A DNA stretch of 64,000 bases from assembly GCA_963755335.1 (NCBI GenBank), contig CAVWJW010000004.1:508482-572481 (forward strand). The letters are read 5' to 3'. The translations under genes were made by a program, and so were the position numbers. The notes under the pieces were generated by a model. That model saw only the letters and a program-made list of their open reading frames with translations, had not been told where the DNA came from and did no database searches. Positions 19,801-27,497 of the stretch are shown one piece after another; position 1 is the stretch's first letter; the number at the start of each line of letters is the position of its first letter. Source of the stretch: UBA10649 sp963755335 (GTDB taxonomy: Bacteria > Actinomycetota > Actinomycetes > S36-B12).

Positions 19801-19938
19801 CGCATCCGTGTCACCGTTGCCGACCCGGTAGGCGACCTGCCGGTTCGCCACCCCCGTCGAGCCGGTCACCCGATACCAGACCTGACCCATCCCCGACGCC
19901 GAATGCGCCATCGTCGTCACCTTCGCATGCGCCGTCAT
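16843..19938 (-). CDS. MobF-family relaxase-helicase (TraA/TrwC-like)
   Basis: 1031 aa. The N-terminal third is a TrwC-type relaxase with the metal-binding three-His motif DPHLHVHCSLPN (around residue 320). A UvrD/RecD-like helicase follows, with Walker A ISGVGGSGKTS, Walker B VIVVDEASM, GDVAQLRAVGAGD and the C-terminal motif YGYAATTHKAQGQT. Such proteins nick one strand at oriT, stay covalently bound and unwind the strand for conjugal transfer. Candidate catalytic tyrosines lie near the N terminus (VWYRVTGS, VAYRVG). ATG 19938 overlaps the stop of a small upstream ORF by ATGA. No coupling protein or secretion ATPase is encoded nearby, so a helper element would be needed. Confidence 0.92.
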   Translation of the reverse strand: MTAHAKVTTMAHSASGMGQVWYRVTGSTGVANRQVAYRVGNGDTDARRVRFVGDGATAQLTGFRPGELVGGESDLVLIERAFSGEYLTHGVKTRRSQFARVPAAPVHRAITEALGEAGLDGTDVFTSRDAAAWWRALTRAANGDRSVSFLTAAGSVRAATRAGATVEGDRLHELLGAVVRERVVGPVQVRGRRRDAATQLDLRDVELQSLTDIELGSRVWQAASDAAGKHEPAGNAGYELTLTLPKSFSLYAITGDPADQSLWMDALEAAATRALERLMDEAGFCSTGHRGDGQNVRILPADGWAGFIATEISSRAGDPHLHVHCSLPNVLVGRDGVVRTMADGGRELIINAPRFAAWGQEYVIAEARARGLLDEVWFSPWAGEWQVGAFTDEQIRSVSQGRERIRREELASGDAVPRTAKAKARLERLAKARVTAAKADRQPTWAQLRATIADRARMHHFDYAKNRAGSGPAASYWDRPPAQWTDRQWVDWVEWMACRHESTTSLARIRSLMDLATIGLPAHERLRLTRLVVEQGFERADSSRDLGMKTGGQQWISRTALTDEARLLARMRASATGIDTFAPVQGAVAAHGIARFEAQRGWQLSDEQRRAVEAIVEGTAPITLISGVGGSGKTSVLAAAHLAMTDSKDLLVTSTATRAASKAGHESGAKWRNLASALSLIDRGIPLSAKVIVVDEASMADVGSLARLSDWCQANDRRLILQGDVAQLRAVGAGDAFHVLCQAHPDAVVRLETNQRQLTEDGRALAAALHARHLDDAWEVLARTGSVAVARNHDAKITITAAAVAKYAAEYGAENVTCDAVTNAEAAELNERIHQLLLDRGDLDPSVALTYRTPAADRVLAPGTCLRVTTPLGHQYPGQRLVRDQRATVLAVEPDRVRIRLDDGRARTMSPRVLLDHLDYGYAATTHKAQGQTSTVHIATLEPTKDAASMYVSASRARQVTFFVLDARDYLSERELHQASDWAPQDLVDEVVDRAKTAMARHARDLDSPNAARRPHYEPVSRSHDTGMRLT

Positions 19939-20144
19939 CGCGACACCTCAGAATCCGGATTCCAAGCCGGATAGTGAATTGGATCGTGTCGTTGGGTGCT
20001 GGTGATGATGGTCTTGGGATGTGATTCGTGTGCTCGTGATCGTTGGTTTCGATGGTTGTGGATGGTGATCATTGGATTCGTTGATCTGTTGATAGTGATC
20101 GTTGTCGTTGTCTTGGTGATTTCTGTTGACGTTGAATTGCTCAT
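19935..20144 (-). CDS. Small Thr/Ser/Asn/His-rich ORF coupled to the relaxase
   Basis: 69 codons from ATG 20144, preceded by GGAAGG with a 6-nt spacer, ending in a TGA that overlaps the relaxase ATG (ATGA). The product (MSNSTSTEITKTTTTITINR…) is polar and low in complexity, unlike any family I know. The DNA is lower in GC than its surroundings and strongly strand-biased: A and C dominate the coding strand. It may be a real small accessory protein, or a leader whose translation feeds ribosomes to the relaxase. The low complexity also fits a non-coding origin region, so confidence is limited. Confidence 0.4.
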   Translation of the reverse strand: MSNSTSTEITKTTTTITINRSTNPMITIHNHRNQRSRAHESHPKTIITSTQRHDPIHYPAWNPDSEVSR

Positions 20145-20456
20145 GTCCGGCCTTCCCGCAGACGCGCCCGCGTCACCCGCGGACGGAGAGGAACATCGCC
20201 CTCTCACCTACTACAACGACATTCGACGGGTCGGTGCCTCAGCATTTTCGACGGATCCTTGATTGAGACTCATGCCGGCACAGGCAGGCGCACCCAGAGC
20301 GAGAAGTTCGACAAGGAGTGAACGCTGCCGCCTGGCGGGAAGCGCGGTGCGCTTGCGGTGGGGTCAGCCACCGTGAGGGTGGCCCGCGGCGTGAGCAAGG
20401 AAGCCTTGCCCCGGGATGCATGCCCACTCGGTTGCGGAGAGCCGTACCCTTGCCGC
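20145..20456. other. Divergent intergenic region between relaxase leader and mntA
   Basis: 312 bp with no convincing gene. It must contain the promoters for the relaxase transcript (minus) and the mntA-hepT pair (plus). A short inverted repeat GCCACC-gtgag-GGTGGC is visible around 20368-20384. Together with the AC-biased stretch at 19960-20140 this is the most likely place for oriT, but no known oriT sequence was recognised. Confidence 0.4.
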
Positions 20457-20747
20457 ATGGGCACCAAGAGGGCAGAGGTGGAGTCGCGCCGCGACGAGAT
20501 CCGGGCGATTGCCGCTCGGAACCACGCCTTGTCCGTATCCATTTTCGGGTCTGTTGCCCGAGGTGACGATGGACCAAACAGCGACATCGACTTCCTGGTG
20601 GAGTTCGCCCCAGGGGCGTCACTTCTTGATCTCATGCGCATCGAGGACGACCTGGAAAGGCTGCTCGGCTGTCACGTCGATGTCGTGTCCGTCGGCGGCC
20701 TGAAGGAGCGCGACGAGCACATCCGTCGCGAGGCAGTTCTCGTATGA
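20457..20747 (+). CDS. mntA: MntA-type nucleotidyltransferase antitoxin
   Basis: 96 aa with a minimal nucleotidyltransferase fold: G31-S32-x10-D43-I-D45 (FGSVARGDDGPNSDIDFLVEF), an exact GSx10DxD motif. In MntA/HepT systems this enzyme neutralises the HEPN toxin by adding AMP to its active-site Tyr. ATG 20457 gives the family's usual short N terminus (MGTKRAEVESRRDEIRAIA). The stop overlaps hepT by ATGA, as is usual. It lies on the mobile element and probably helps keep it. Confidence 0.88.
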   Translation: MGTKRAEVESRRDEIRAIAARNHALSVSIFGSVARGDDGPNSDIDFLVEFAPGASLLDLMRIEDDLERLLGCHVDVVSVGGLKERDEHIRREAVLV

Positions 20748-21064
20748 CTCGCACGGACGATCAGCGCATCGCCGACATGCTTGACGCCTGTGATGAGCTG
20801 AGCGAAGTCGTGACGCTACGCAGCACTGGCACGACGTCGGATCAGGTGTTGATCCGGGCTGCTGAGAGACTGTTGGAGATCCTCGGGGAGGCGGCCAGCA
20901 ACGTGACTCCTGAGGCAATGGCCGCTTATCCGGACGTGGACTGGCGCAGCATTTCCCGCCTGAGAATCGTGCTCGCGCACCACTATCACCGCACCGATCC
21001 TGAACTGATCTGGTCTTACGCGATCGTGCAGGCGCCCCTTCTGGCTGCTGCCCTGAGGTCGTAA
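20744..21064 (+). CDS. hepT: HepT-like HEPN-domain toxin
   Basis: 106 aa, all-helical HEPN protein (DUF86). The ribonuclease motif RX4HXY is present as R74-IVLA-H79-H-Y81 (RLRIVLAHHYHRTDPELIW); the Tyr is the AMPylation target in characterised pairs. It follows mntA with an ATGA overlap. Preceding residues RAAERLLEILGEAASNVT match the family helix. Together they form a type VII toxin-antitoxin module. It is convergent with the ABC ATPase gene. Confidence 0.88.
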   Translation: MTRTDDQRIADMLDACDELSEVVTLRSTGTTSDQVLIRAAERLLEILGEAASNVTPEAMAAYPDVDWRSISRLRIVLAHHYHRTDPELIWSYAIVQAPLLAAALRS

Positions 21065-21097
21065 GCCGACCGTGTTGAACCGGCTATGAGTCCGTGG

Positions 21098-22171
21098 TCA
21101 GGACAGGCGGGTTTGGTCGCCTTCGTTGTCGAAGATGTAGGTGCGCTGCGGTGCGACCTTGACGACGGTGCCGATCTTGGGGGCGGCCATGCCCTGGCCG
21201 CGGGCGACGAGGTCGACGGGGCCGTCGGGTCCGGCGTAGGTGCCGTACACGTAGGTGTCGGCGCCGAGTTCCTCGACGAGGGTGACGGTCATGTCGGCGC
21301 CTTCGCTGGCCAGGGCGAGGTCTTCAGGGCGGACGCCGAGGATGACGATCTTGCTGGTGGCCTTGGCCAGCACGTCGCGTTCGATGGGGACGGTGAACCC
21401 GTTCATGTCGACGCCGGCGTCGGTGATCAGCGAGGGGATGATGTTCATCGACGGGGAGCCGATGAACGTGCCGACGAACGCGTTGGCGGGGTTGTCGTAC
21501 AGCTCGCGCGGGGAGGCGCACTGCTGCAGGATGCCGTCCTTGAGGACCGCGACGCGGTCGCCCATGGTCATCGCCTCGACCTGGTCGTGGGTGACGTAGA
21601 GGGTGGTGGTGCCCAGGCGGCGCTGGAGGGCGGCGATCTGGGTGCGGGTCTGCACGCGCAGCTTCGCGTCGAGGTTCGAGAGGGGCTCGTCCATGAGGAA
21701 CACCTCGGGCTCGCGGACGATGGCTCGGCCCATCGCCACGCGCTGCCGCTGGCCACCGGACAGGGCCTTCGGCTTGCGCTCGAGGTACTCGGTCAGGTCG
21801 AGCAGGGCGGCGGCGTCCTTGACGCGGCGGTCGATGTCGTCCTTGGGGACTTTCTGGATCTTCAGCGCGAACGCCATGTTCTCCCCGACGGACATGTGCG
21901 GGTACAGGGCGTAGTTCTGGAACACCATCGCGATGTCGCGGTCCTTGGCGGGCACGTGGGTGACGTCGCGGTCACCGATCCAGATGGTGCCCGGGCTGAT
22001 CGGCTCGAGGCCGGCGAGCATGCGCAGCGAGGTGGACTTGCCGCAGCCGGACGGGCCGACCAGGACGAGGAACTCGCCCTCGGCGATATCGAGGTCCAGA
22101 TGCGCGACGGCGGGCTTGGTGCCGCCGGGGTAGACGAGCGAGACATCGTCGTACTTGACCTGCTTGGTCAT
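21098..22171 (-). CDS. msmK: Sugar ABC transporter ATPase (MsmK/MsiK type)
   Basis: About 357 aa: an ABC domain with Walker A GPSGCGKST (39-47), Q-loop MVFQNYALYPHMSVGENM, signature LSGGQRQRVAMGRA, Walker B VFLMDEPLSNLDA, then the C-terminal TOBE domain typical of CUT1 carbohydrate importers (ILGVRPEDLALASEGADM). Such ATPases energise importers whose SBP and permeases are encoded elsewhere, here the divergent 26039-29284 operon. ATG 22171 has GAAGGGA about 10 nt upstream; ATG 22177 is an alternative. It is the last gene of the GH3-xylA-msmK transcript. Confidence 0.93.
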   Translation of the reverse strand: MTKQVKYDDVSLVYPGGTKPAVAHLDLDIAEGEFLVLVGPSGCGKSTSLRMLAGLEPISPGTIWIGDRDVTHVPAKDRDIAMVFQNYALYPHMSVGENMAFALKIQKVPKDDIDRRVKDAAALLDLTEYLERKPKALSGGQRQRVAMGRAIVREPEVFLMDEPLSNLDAKLRVQTRTQIAALQRRLGTTTLYVTHDQVEAMTMGDRVAVLKDGILQQCASPRELYDNPANAFVGTFIGSPSMNIIPSLITDAGVDMNGFTVPIERDVLAKATSKIVILGVRPEDLALASEGADMTVTLVEELGADTYVYGTYAGPDGPVDLVARGQGMAAPKIGTVVKVAPQRTYIFDNEGDQTRLS

Positions 22172-22251
22172 GGACATGCATCCCTTCACCGGCAGGAACG
22201 TGCCGGACGATCCGAAGTGGAAGTGGTGCGGTAGACACCGGTGGTGGTGCC

Positions 22252-23439
22252 TTAGCGCGCCCCGAGGGCGTGCTCGAGTGCAAGCTGGTTGAGGCGAACG
22301 AAGCCGTATCCGCGCTCGGCGACGTCGTCCGCCTTGAAGTCCTCGTAGGCGGAGCGGTCTTTCAAGAAGTCGCTGATGGACTCGCCGTCGGAGAGGGTGG
22401 GTGTGGCCAGGTCCAAAACGCCCGCCTCCTCGAGGGCTTGCTGGACTTCCGGGTCCGCCCGGAACGCCTGTGCGCGCTCCTTGAGGAGCAGGTAGGTGGC
22501 CATGTTCGCGGCAGCGGAGTCCCAGACGCCTGTGGCGTCCTCTGTGCGGGAGGGCTTGTAGTCGAAGTGTCGCGGTCCGTCGTAGCGGGGGCCCCCGCTG
22601 GGGAATCCGTTCTCGACGAGGTCGACGGTGGCGAATGCTGAGAACAGGTCACCGTGTCCGAAGACGAGGTCCTGGTCGTACTTGATCGAGCGCTGTCCGT
22701 TGAGGTCGATATGGAAGAGCTTGCCGGCCCACAGTGCTTGCGCGATGCCGGTGGTGTAGTTCAGTCCGGCCATCTGCTCGTGCCCGACCTCGGGGTTGAC
22801 CCCGACGATGTCCTGGTGCTCGAGTCGTGCGATGAATGCCAGGGCATGCCCGACGGTGGGAAGCAGGATGTCGCCGCGGGGCTCGTTGGGCTTCGGCTCG
22901 ATGGCGATGCGCATCTGGTAGCCGCACTCTTTGATGTAGGCGGCGACCGTGTCTAGACCCTCGGCGTAGCGGTTCAGTGCGGCGTTGAGGTCCTTGGCGG
23001 AGTCGTACTCAGCGCCCTCGCGGCCTCCCCACATTACAAAGGTGTCGGCGCCGAGGTCGGCTGCGAGGTCGACGTTGCGCAGCACCTTGCGCAGGCCGAA
23101 TCGCCGCACGCGGCGGTCGTTCGACGTTAACGCGCCGTCCTTGAAGACCGGATGGCTGAAGGTGTTGGTGGTGACCATCTCGACCGTGATGCCGGTCTCG
23201 CCGAGGGCCGACTTGAAGCGGTCGAGGATCCGATCTCGCTCAGTCTCGCTAGAGCCGAAGGGGATGACGTCGTCGTCGTGGAACGTCACATGTGCGGCGC
23301 CGAGCTCGGCGAGGCGGTGTACCGACTCAACCGGGTCGAGCCAGGGGCGGGATGCGGATCCGAACTGGTCCTGTCCGTTCCAGCTGACAGTCCACAGGCC
23401 AAAGGAGAACTTGTCGTCGAGGGTGGGCTTGCGGGTCAT
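22252..23439 (-). CDS. xylA: Xylose isomerase (class I)
   Basis: XylA interconverts D-xylose and D-xylulose (also glucose/fructose) in the cytosol. The 395-aa protein shows the catalytic His54/Asp57 in VTFHDDDVIP at canonical numbering, VMWGGREGAEYD, metal ligands in EPKPNEPRGDILLPTVGHAL, NPEVGHEQMAGLN and HIDLNGQR followed by KYDQDLVFG. All ligands are present and the length is that of actinobacterial class I enzymes. It lies 37 bp after the GH3 gene and 80 bp before msmK. No xylulokinase gene is seen on the element or elsewhere in the window. Confidence 0.96.
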   Translation of the reverse strand: MTRKPTLDDKFSFGLWTVSWNGQDQFGSASRPWLDPVESVHRLAELGAAHVTFHDDDVIPFGSSETERDRILDRFKSALGETGITVEMVTTNTFSHPVFKDGALTSNDRRVRRFGLRKVLRNVDLAADLGADTFVMWGGREGAEYDSAKDLNAALNRYAEGLDTVAAYIKECGYQMRIAIEPKPNEPRGDILLPTVGHALAFIARLEHQDIVGVNPEVGHEQMAGLNYTTGIAQALWAGKLFHIDLNGQRSIKYDQDLVFGHGDLFSAFATVDLVENGFPSGGPRYDGPRHFDYKPSRTEDATGVWDSAAANMATYLLLKERAQAFRADPEVQQALEEAGVLDLATPTLSDGESISDFLKDRSAYEDFKADDVAERGYGFVRLNQLALEHALGAR

Positions 23440-23476
23440 GGCTTCTCCTAGTCAGGGACGATCGTGAAGGGGACGT

Positions 23477-25834
23477 TCAGGCGTGGGCGGCCAGGGGCCC
23501 GAGCAGCGAGGTGTTCACAGGCGTGGTGAGCGTGCGGTCGAAGCCGACCAGTCGCGTGGGTCCGTCGACGCGCAGCAACTGTCGCCCGGCCAGCTCTTGT
23601 GAGGAGTACCCGATGGCCAGTTCGACGGCCCCTGCTTCGACGATGCGCGCACCGTCTCGGCCGCAGTAGGCGAATCGGTCCGTCGAGATGTCGAACGAGA
23701 CTGTCGCGCTGTGGCCGGGCTGAAGTTCCACGCGAGCGAAGCCCAGGAGCATCAGCACCGGCCGAGCGACTTCGGCCACGGGATCGCTGTAGTACAACTG
23801 CACGGCGTCTGCACCCTCACGGTCACCGGTATTGGTGATCGTGGCGGTGGCCGTCAGGGCGCCATCGGTAGAGACGACGTCGGAACTGATGGTGAAGTCC
23901 GAGATCTCGAACGATGTGTAGGACAGGCCGTGGCCGAAGGGGAAGCAGATGGTCGAGGCGATCGAGCTCGCTGCAAGACCGGGCAGTCCGTAGGCGGCCT
24001 GGAGGTAGGTGGCCGGCTGGGCGTAGGGGACGGCAGGGATCTGGACGGGCAGGTGTCCGCTTGGGTTGACGCGTCCGGAGAGCACGCCTGCGATCGCGGC
24101 GCCGGCGCCCTGGCCGGGCATGAAGGCCTGCACGATGGCGGCCGCCTTGCCGGCGAAGTCGCCCATTGAGTAGGGGCGGCCCGACACACACACCACGACG
24201 GTGGGTGTGCCGGTGGCGATGACGGCGTTGATGAGCTCGGCCTGTGCCCCAGGCAGGGTCAGGTCCGCGGCGTCGCAGCCTTCGCCTGACGTGCCGAGGC
24301 CGAACAGCCCTGCGAGGTCGCCGACGGCAACGATTGCGACGTCGGCGTTCTTCGCAAGGGCGACGGCCTCGGCGATCCCACTGGTGTCACTTCCGGTGAT
24401 GGCGCATCCGCGTGCATGCGCCAGCGTGGCACTCGGGAACTCCGCGGTGAGGGATTCCTGGAGCGTAGGTGCCGAAACGCCGAGTCCGAGCTCGGGGAAT
24501 CGGTGCAGGACATGGTTCGGGTAGGAGTAGCAGCCTAGGAAGGACCGTGACTCCGTCGCACATGGCCCGATCAGGGCGATCGACGCTGTGCTGGGCAGCG
24601 GCAGCGTGCTGGAATTGGACAGCAGGACAACGGACTGCTCGGCCGAGCGGCGGGCGACTTCCTGGTTGGCGGCCGAGTCGAGGTCGGCATGGGGATCGAC
24701 ACCTGCGAGCGGATCGTAGTCGGCGTCGAGCAGGCCGAGTTCGAGCTTCTGGTGCAGCACGCGCGTCACGGAGCGGTCGATGACCTCCTCGGCGAGCCGT
24801 CCGCTGCTGACCAGCTCGAGGAGGCCGTCGGAGTAGCACCGGGTTGCGGGCAGTTCCACGTCCATGCCGGCGAGCAGTGCCAGGGCGCCTGCTTCGGCGT
24901 CGGTCTCGGCGACGTGGTGGACGTTTGCCAGCAGGCTGATGGCCCAGTAGTCGGAGACCGTGACGCCGGTGAAGCCGATGCCTTCGCGCAGGACACCTGT
25001 GAGCAGGGATTCGTCCGCCACGACGGGGACGCCGTCGATGTCGGTGTACGAGTTCATGACGGAGCGGGCACCTCCCTCGCGGATGGCGGCCTCGAAGGGA
25101 GGCAGCATGATGTCGCGCAACTCGCGGCTGCCCATGCTGACGGGTGCGTGGTTGCGGCCGGCGCGGGAGGCGGAGTATCCGACGAAGTGCTTGAGGGTGG
25201 CGATGATCCCAGCGCCCTCGAGGCCGCGGACGTAGGCCGTTCCGACGACGGAGACAAGGTAGGGGTCCTCGCCCATCGTCTCCTCGACGCGGCCCCATCG
25301 ATAATCGCGGACTACGTCGAGCACTGGGGACAGACCTTGGTGGACTCCTACGGACCTCAGGTCGGCTCCGATGCGCGCAGCCACGCCCTCCACGACGACC
25401 GGATCGAAGGTCGCGGCCAAAGCAAGCGGGGTCGGGTAGATAGTGGCAGCGAAGGTGGTGAAGCCGGTCAGGCACTCCTCATGGGCGATTGCCGGGATGC
25501 CCAGACGAGTGGTGTCCATCAGGTCGCGCTGCATCTGCGCGAGTCTCTTTACGCCGTCGGCCGGCGAGATCGGCTGGGTGCCGAACGGGCGGGTGATGTG
25601 GCCGAGCCCATGCTCGCGGGCCACCTCCCAAGGTGTCTCCTCGTACGCATCCTGGAAGGGGGAGACCTGCGCGTCGGCGTGCTCGACGTGGTCCTGCGAT
25701 GTATCCGCATCCAGGCTGAAGCCGATCCAAGCGCTGCCGAGCTGTGCCACCTTCTCGCGGAGGGTGAGTTCGGCGAGTAGTGCGGAAACGCGTTCGTGCG
25801 CCGGGCGGGTCGGATCCTGCCAGATGGAAGTCAT
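23477..25834 (-). CDS. Glycoside hydrolase family 3 beta-xylosidase/beta-glucosidase
   Basis: 785 aa, no signal peptide, so it acts on imported oligosaccharides. The GH3 barrel has KHFVGY (215-220) and the nucleophile D295 in GVTVSDYWAI; an alpha/beta sandwich and a C-terminal FnIII-like domain (residues about 670-740, ALTATATITNTGDREGADAV) follow. The acid/base residue is not pinned down by sequence alone. Neighbours (xylA, bxl-like SBP and permeases) favour a beta-xylosidase like Streptomyces BxlA, but glucosidase or arabinofuranosidase activity is possible. It is first in a minus-strand operon with xylA and msmK, and divergent from the SBP operon. Confidence 0.9.
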   Translation of the reverse strand: MTSIWQDPTRPAHERVSALLAELTLREKVAQLGSAWIGFSLDADTSQDHVEHADAQVSPFQDAYEETPWEVAREHGLGHITRPFGTQPISPADGVKRLAQMQRDLMDTTRLGIPAIAHEECLTGFTTFAATIYPTPLALAATFDPVVVEGVAARIGADLRSVGVHQGLSPVLDVVRDYRWGRVEETMGEDPYLVSVVGTAYVRGLEGAGIIATLKHFVGYSASRAGRNHAPVSMGSRELRDIMLPPFEAAIREGGARSVMNSYTDIDGVPVVADESLLTGVLREGIGFTGVTVSDYWAISLLANVHHVAETDAEAGALALLAGMDVELPATRCYSDGLLELVSSGRLAEEVIDRSVTRVLHQKLELGLLDADYDPLAGVDPHADLDSAANQEVARRSAEQSVVLLSNSSTLPLPSTASIALIGPCATESRSFLGCYSYPNHVLHRFPELGLGVSAPTLQESLTAEFPSATLAHARGCAITGSDTSGIAEAVALAKNADVAIVAVGDLAGLFGLGTSGEGCDAADLTLPGAQAELINAVIATGTPTVVVCVSGRPYSMGDFAGKAAAIVQAFMPGQGAGAAIAGVLSGRVNPSGHLPVQIPAVPYAQPATYLQAAYGLPGLAASSIASTICFPFGHGLSYTSFEISDFTISSDVVSTDGALTATATITNTGDREGADAVQLYYSDPVAEVARPVLMLLGFARVELQPGHSATVSFDISTDRFAYCGRDGARIVEAGAVELAIGYSSQELAGRQLLRVDGPTRLVGFDRTLTTPVNTSLLGPLAAHA

Positions 25835-25847
25835 GTTGTCCTTGCTG

Positions 25848-25861
25848 TGAGAGCGCTCCTA
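25848..25861. promoter_or_regulatory. LacI-type operator, GH3-proximal
   Basis: TGAGAGCGCTCCTA is a near-palindrome centred on GCGC, 14 bp upstream of the GH3 start codon. It matches the general CebR/BxlR-type half-site GGGAGCGCTC. A second copy is 98 bp away. The element's own LacI protein (29281-30306) is the likely repressor. Confidence 0.7.
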
Positions 25862-25945
25862 TATCTGCTACAGGCATGAAACTACACAGCAGCAAGCGTT
25901 TTCGCAAGCAATGCGCACTTTGGTAACGCTTTGATAACGACTTTG

Positions 25946-25959
25946 TGAGAGCGCTCCCA
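25946..25959. promoter_or_regulatory. LacI-type operator, SBP-proximal
   Basis: TGAGAGCGCTCCCA is the better of the two palindromes in the divergent promoter. It differs from the Streptomyces CebR consensus TGGGAGCGCTCCCA at a single position (known from the literature). It lies about 80 bp upstream of the SBP start. Spacing between the two sites would allow separate control of each operon or looping. Confidence 0.75.
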
Positions 25960-26038
25960 AGTTTGTTGGAATCGTCGTACTGTTCCTTTTGTCACGCAGC
26001 GGTCGTGGCATTTTCGAGGCCAACCCGAGAGAGGCTCC

Positions 26039-27400
26039 ATGCAGGCAACAAGGAAAGTCATCGCCGCCACGGCTATGTCCGCGGCCATGCTGACGCTCGC
26101 GGCGTGCTCGTCGTCGACGAGTTCCAGCCCATCATCCACGGCTGCGTCCAGCGCCGCGTCGGCAGCGACGTCGACTGCGGCTTCACCGGCAGGCAGCGCC
26201 CTCAGCGGCGAGGTCGACCTGTGGCACATCCAGTCGAGCGGTGATGGCCCCAAGCTCATCGATCAGGCCGTGCAGCGCTTCCAGGCTGACAACCCCGGCG
26301 TGACGGTCAACGTGGTTCCGGTCGCCAACGACGCCTACAAGGACAAGCTGAAGGTTGCCCTCGGCGCCGACGATGCCCCGTGCATCTTCCCGACCTGGGG
26401 TGGCGGCCCGCTCGCCAACGACGCCAAGGCGGGACAGGTCCTCGACCTGACCCCCTACGTCGACGCGAACGACTACAAGAGCCGCTTCGTTCCGGCCTCG
26501 TGGACAAACGTCACCTTCGACAACAAGGTCTATGGCATCCCGGTGGAGAACAGCGCCGCCGCCGTCATCTGGTACAGCAAGCCGATCTTCGCCAAGTACG
26601 ACCTGACGCCACCCACGACGTGGGCCGAGTTCGAGAAGGTCGCCGAGACACTCAAGGACAACGGCGTCGCCCCGATCGCCCTCGCCAACAAGCCCAAGTG
26701 GCCGGGCATCATGTGGTACGACTACCTCGTCACCCGATACGGCGGCAGCGAGGCCTTCACCAAGGCTGCTTTGCGCCAGGGCGGATCGTTCACCGACGAG
26801 CCCTTCGTCAAGGCCGGACAGACCCTCCAGAAGATGGTCGACGACGGCTGGTTCGCCGAGGGCTTCAACAGCACCGACTACGACTCCGGTGGCGCCCGCA
26901 AGCTCCTGTACTCCGGCAAGGCGGGCATGCAGCTCATGGGCAACTGGGAATACGGCAACTTCGTGGCGGACAAGAAGGCTGCCGACTTCGGCTTCTTCCC
27001 ATTCCCTGCCGTTGACGGTGGAGCCGGCGACCCGAGCGAACTGCTCGGCACGATCGGCGACAACTTCTACAGCATCGCGTCGACCTGCAAGAACCCCGAC
27101 GCGGCGTTCAAGCTGATCCAGTACATGATCGACGACAAGTCGGTCGCAGCCCGCGTTGCCGCAGGCCGGATCCCGCCGATCGTCGGCGCGAAGCTGACCG
27201 ACCCGGTTAACCAGCAGCTGGCAGACACCATGGCCAAGGCCACCAGCGTCCAGCTGTGGTGGGACCAGTACATGCCGGCTGACTTCGCGCAGCTCCACTT
27301 GAACGAGGTCCAAGCGCTCCTCGGCAAGACCGAGACGCCCGAGGGCGCCGCTCAGAAGCAGGAAGATCTCGCCGCTTCGACGGCAGCCTCGAGTTCGTGA
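26039..27400 (+). CDS. ABC transporter sugar-binding lipoprotein (CUT1, BxlE-like)
   Basis: 453 aa; lipoprotein signal with lipobox LTLAAC (Cys23), a Ser/Ala/Thr linker (24-55), then an SBP_bac_1 fold (EVDLWHIQSSGDGPKLIDQA, VYGIPVENSAAAVIWYSKPI, GKAGMQLMGNWEYGNF). It captures an oligosaccharide outside the cell for the permeases 27498-29284. ATG 26039 follows AGAGAGG. The gene order SBP-permease-permease with LacI and a GH3 gene matches the Streptomyces bxlEFG/bxlA/bxlR xylobiose cluster, so xylobiose or xylo-oligosaccharide is the likely ligand (inference). Confidence 0.92.
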   Translation: MQATRKVIAATAMSAAMLTLAACSSSTSSSPSSTAASSAASAATSTAASPAGSALSGEVDLWHIQSSGDGPKLIDQAVQRFQADNPGVTVNVVPVANDAYKDKLKVALGADDAPCIFPTWGGGPLANDAKAGQVLDLTPYVDANDYKSRFVPASWTNVTFDNKVYGIPVENSAAAVIWYSKPIFAKYDLTPPTTWAEFEKVAETLKDNGVAPIALANKPKWPGIMWYDYLVTRYGGSEAFTKAALRQGGSFTDEPFVKAGQTLQKMVDDGWFAEGFNSTDYDSGGARKLLYSGKAGMQLMGNWEYGNFVADKKAADFGFFPFPAVDGGAGDPSELLGTIGDNFYSIASTCKNPDAAFKLIQYMIDDKSVAARVAAGRIPPIVGAKLTDPVNQQLADTMAKATSVQLWWDQYMPADFAQLHLNEVQALLGKTETPEGAAQKQEDLAASTAASSS

Positions 27401-27407
27401 GTTCTAT

Positions 27408-27451
27408 GGTCGTCGTGCCCGCCGCCGCGGTGGGCGACGGGCACGACGACC
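27408..27451 (+). terminator. Perfect 14-bp hairpin after the binding-protein gene
   Basis: GGTCGTCGTGCCCG (27408-27421) pairs without mismatch with 27438-27451, with a 16-nt loop. It starts 8 nt after the SBP stop and has no T-run. Inside an operon such hairpins act as partial terminators or block 3' decay, leaving more SBP mRNA than permease mRNA. Confidence 0.75.
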
Positions 27452-27497
27452 CCGGATCCTTCCCAGAACTGAGTCACCCTCTAGGAGGAGGTGAACG

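Noticed and set aside
26183..27313. 376-codon minus-strand frame opposite the SBP gene
   Set aside because: The SBP on the plus strand has lipobox, ribosome site and fold motifs; the antisense product has none.
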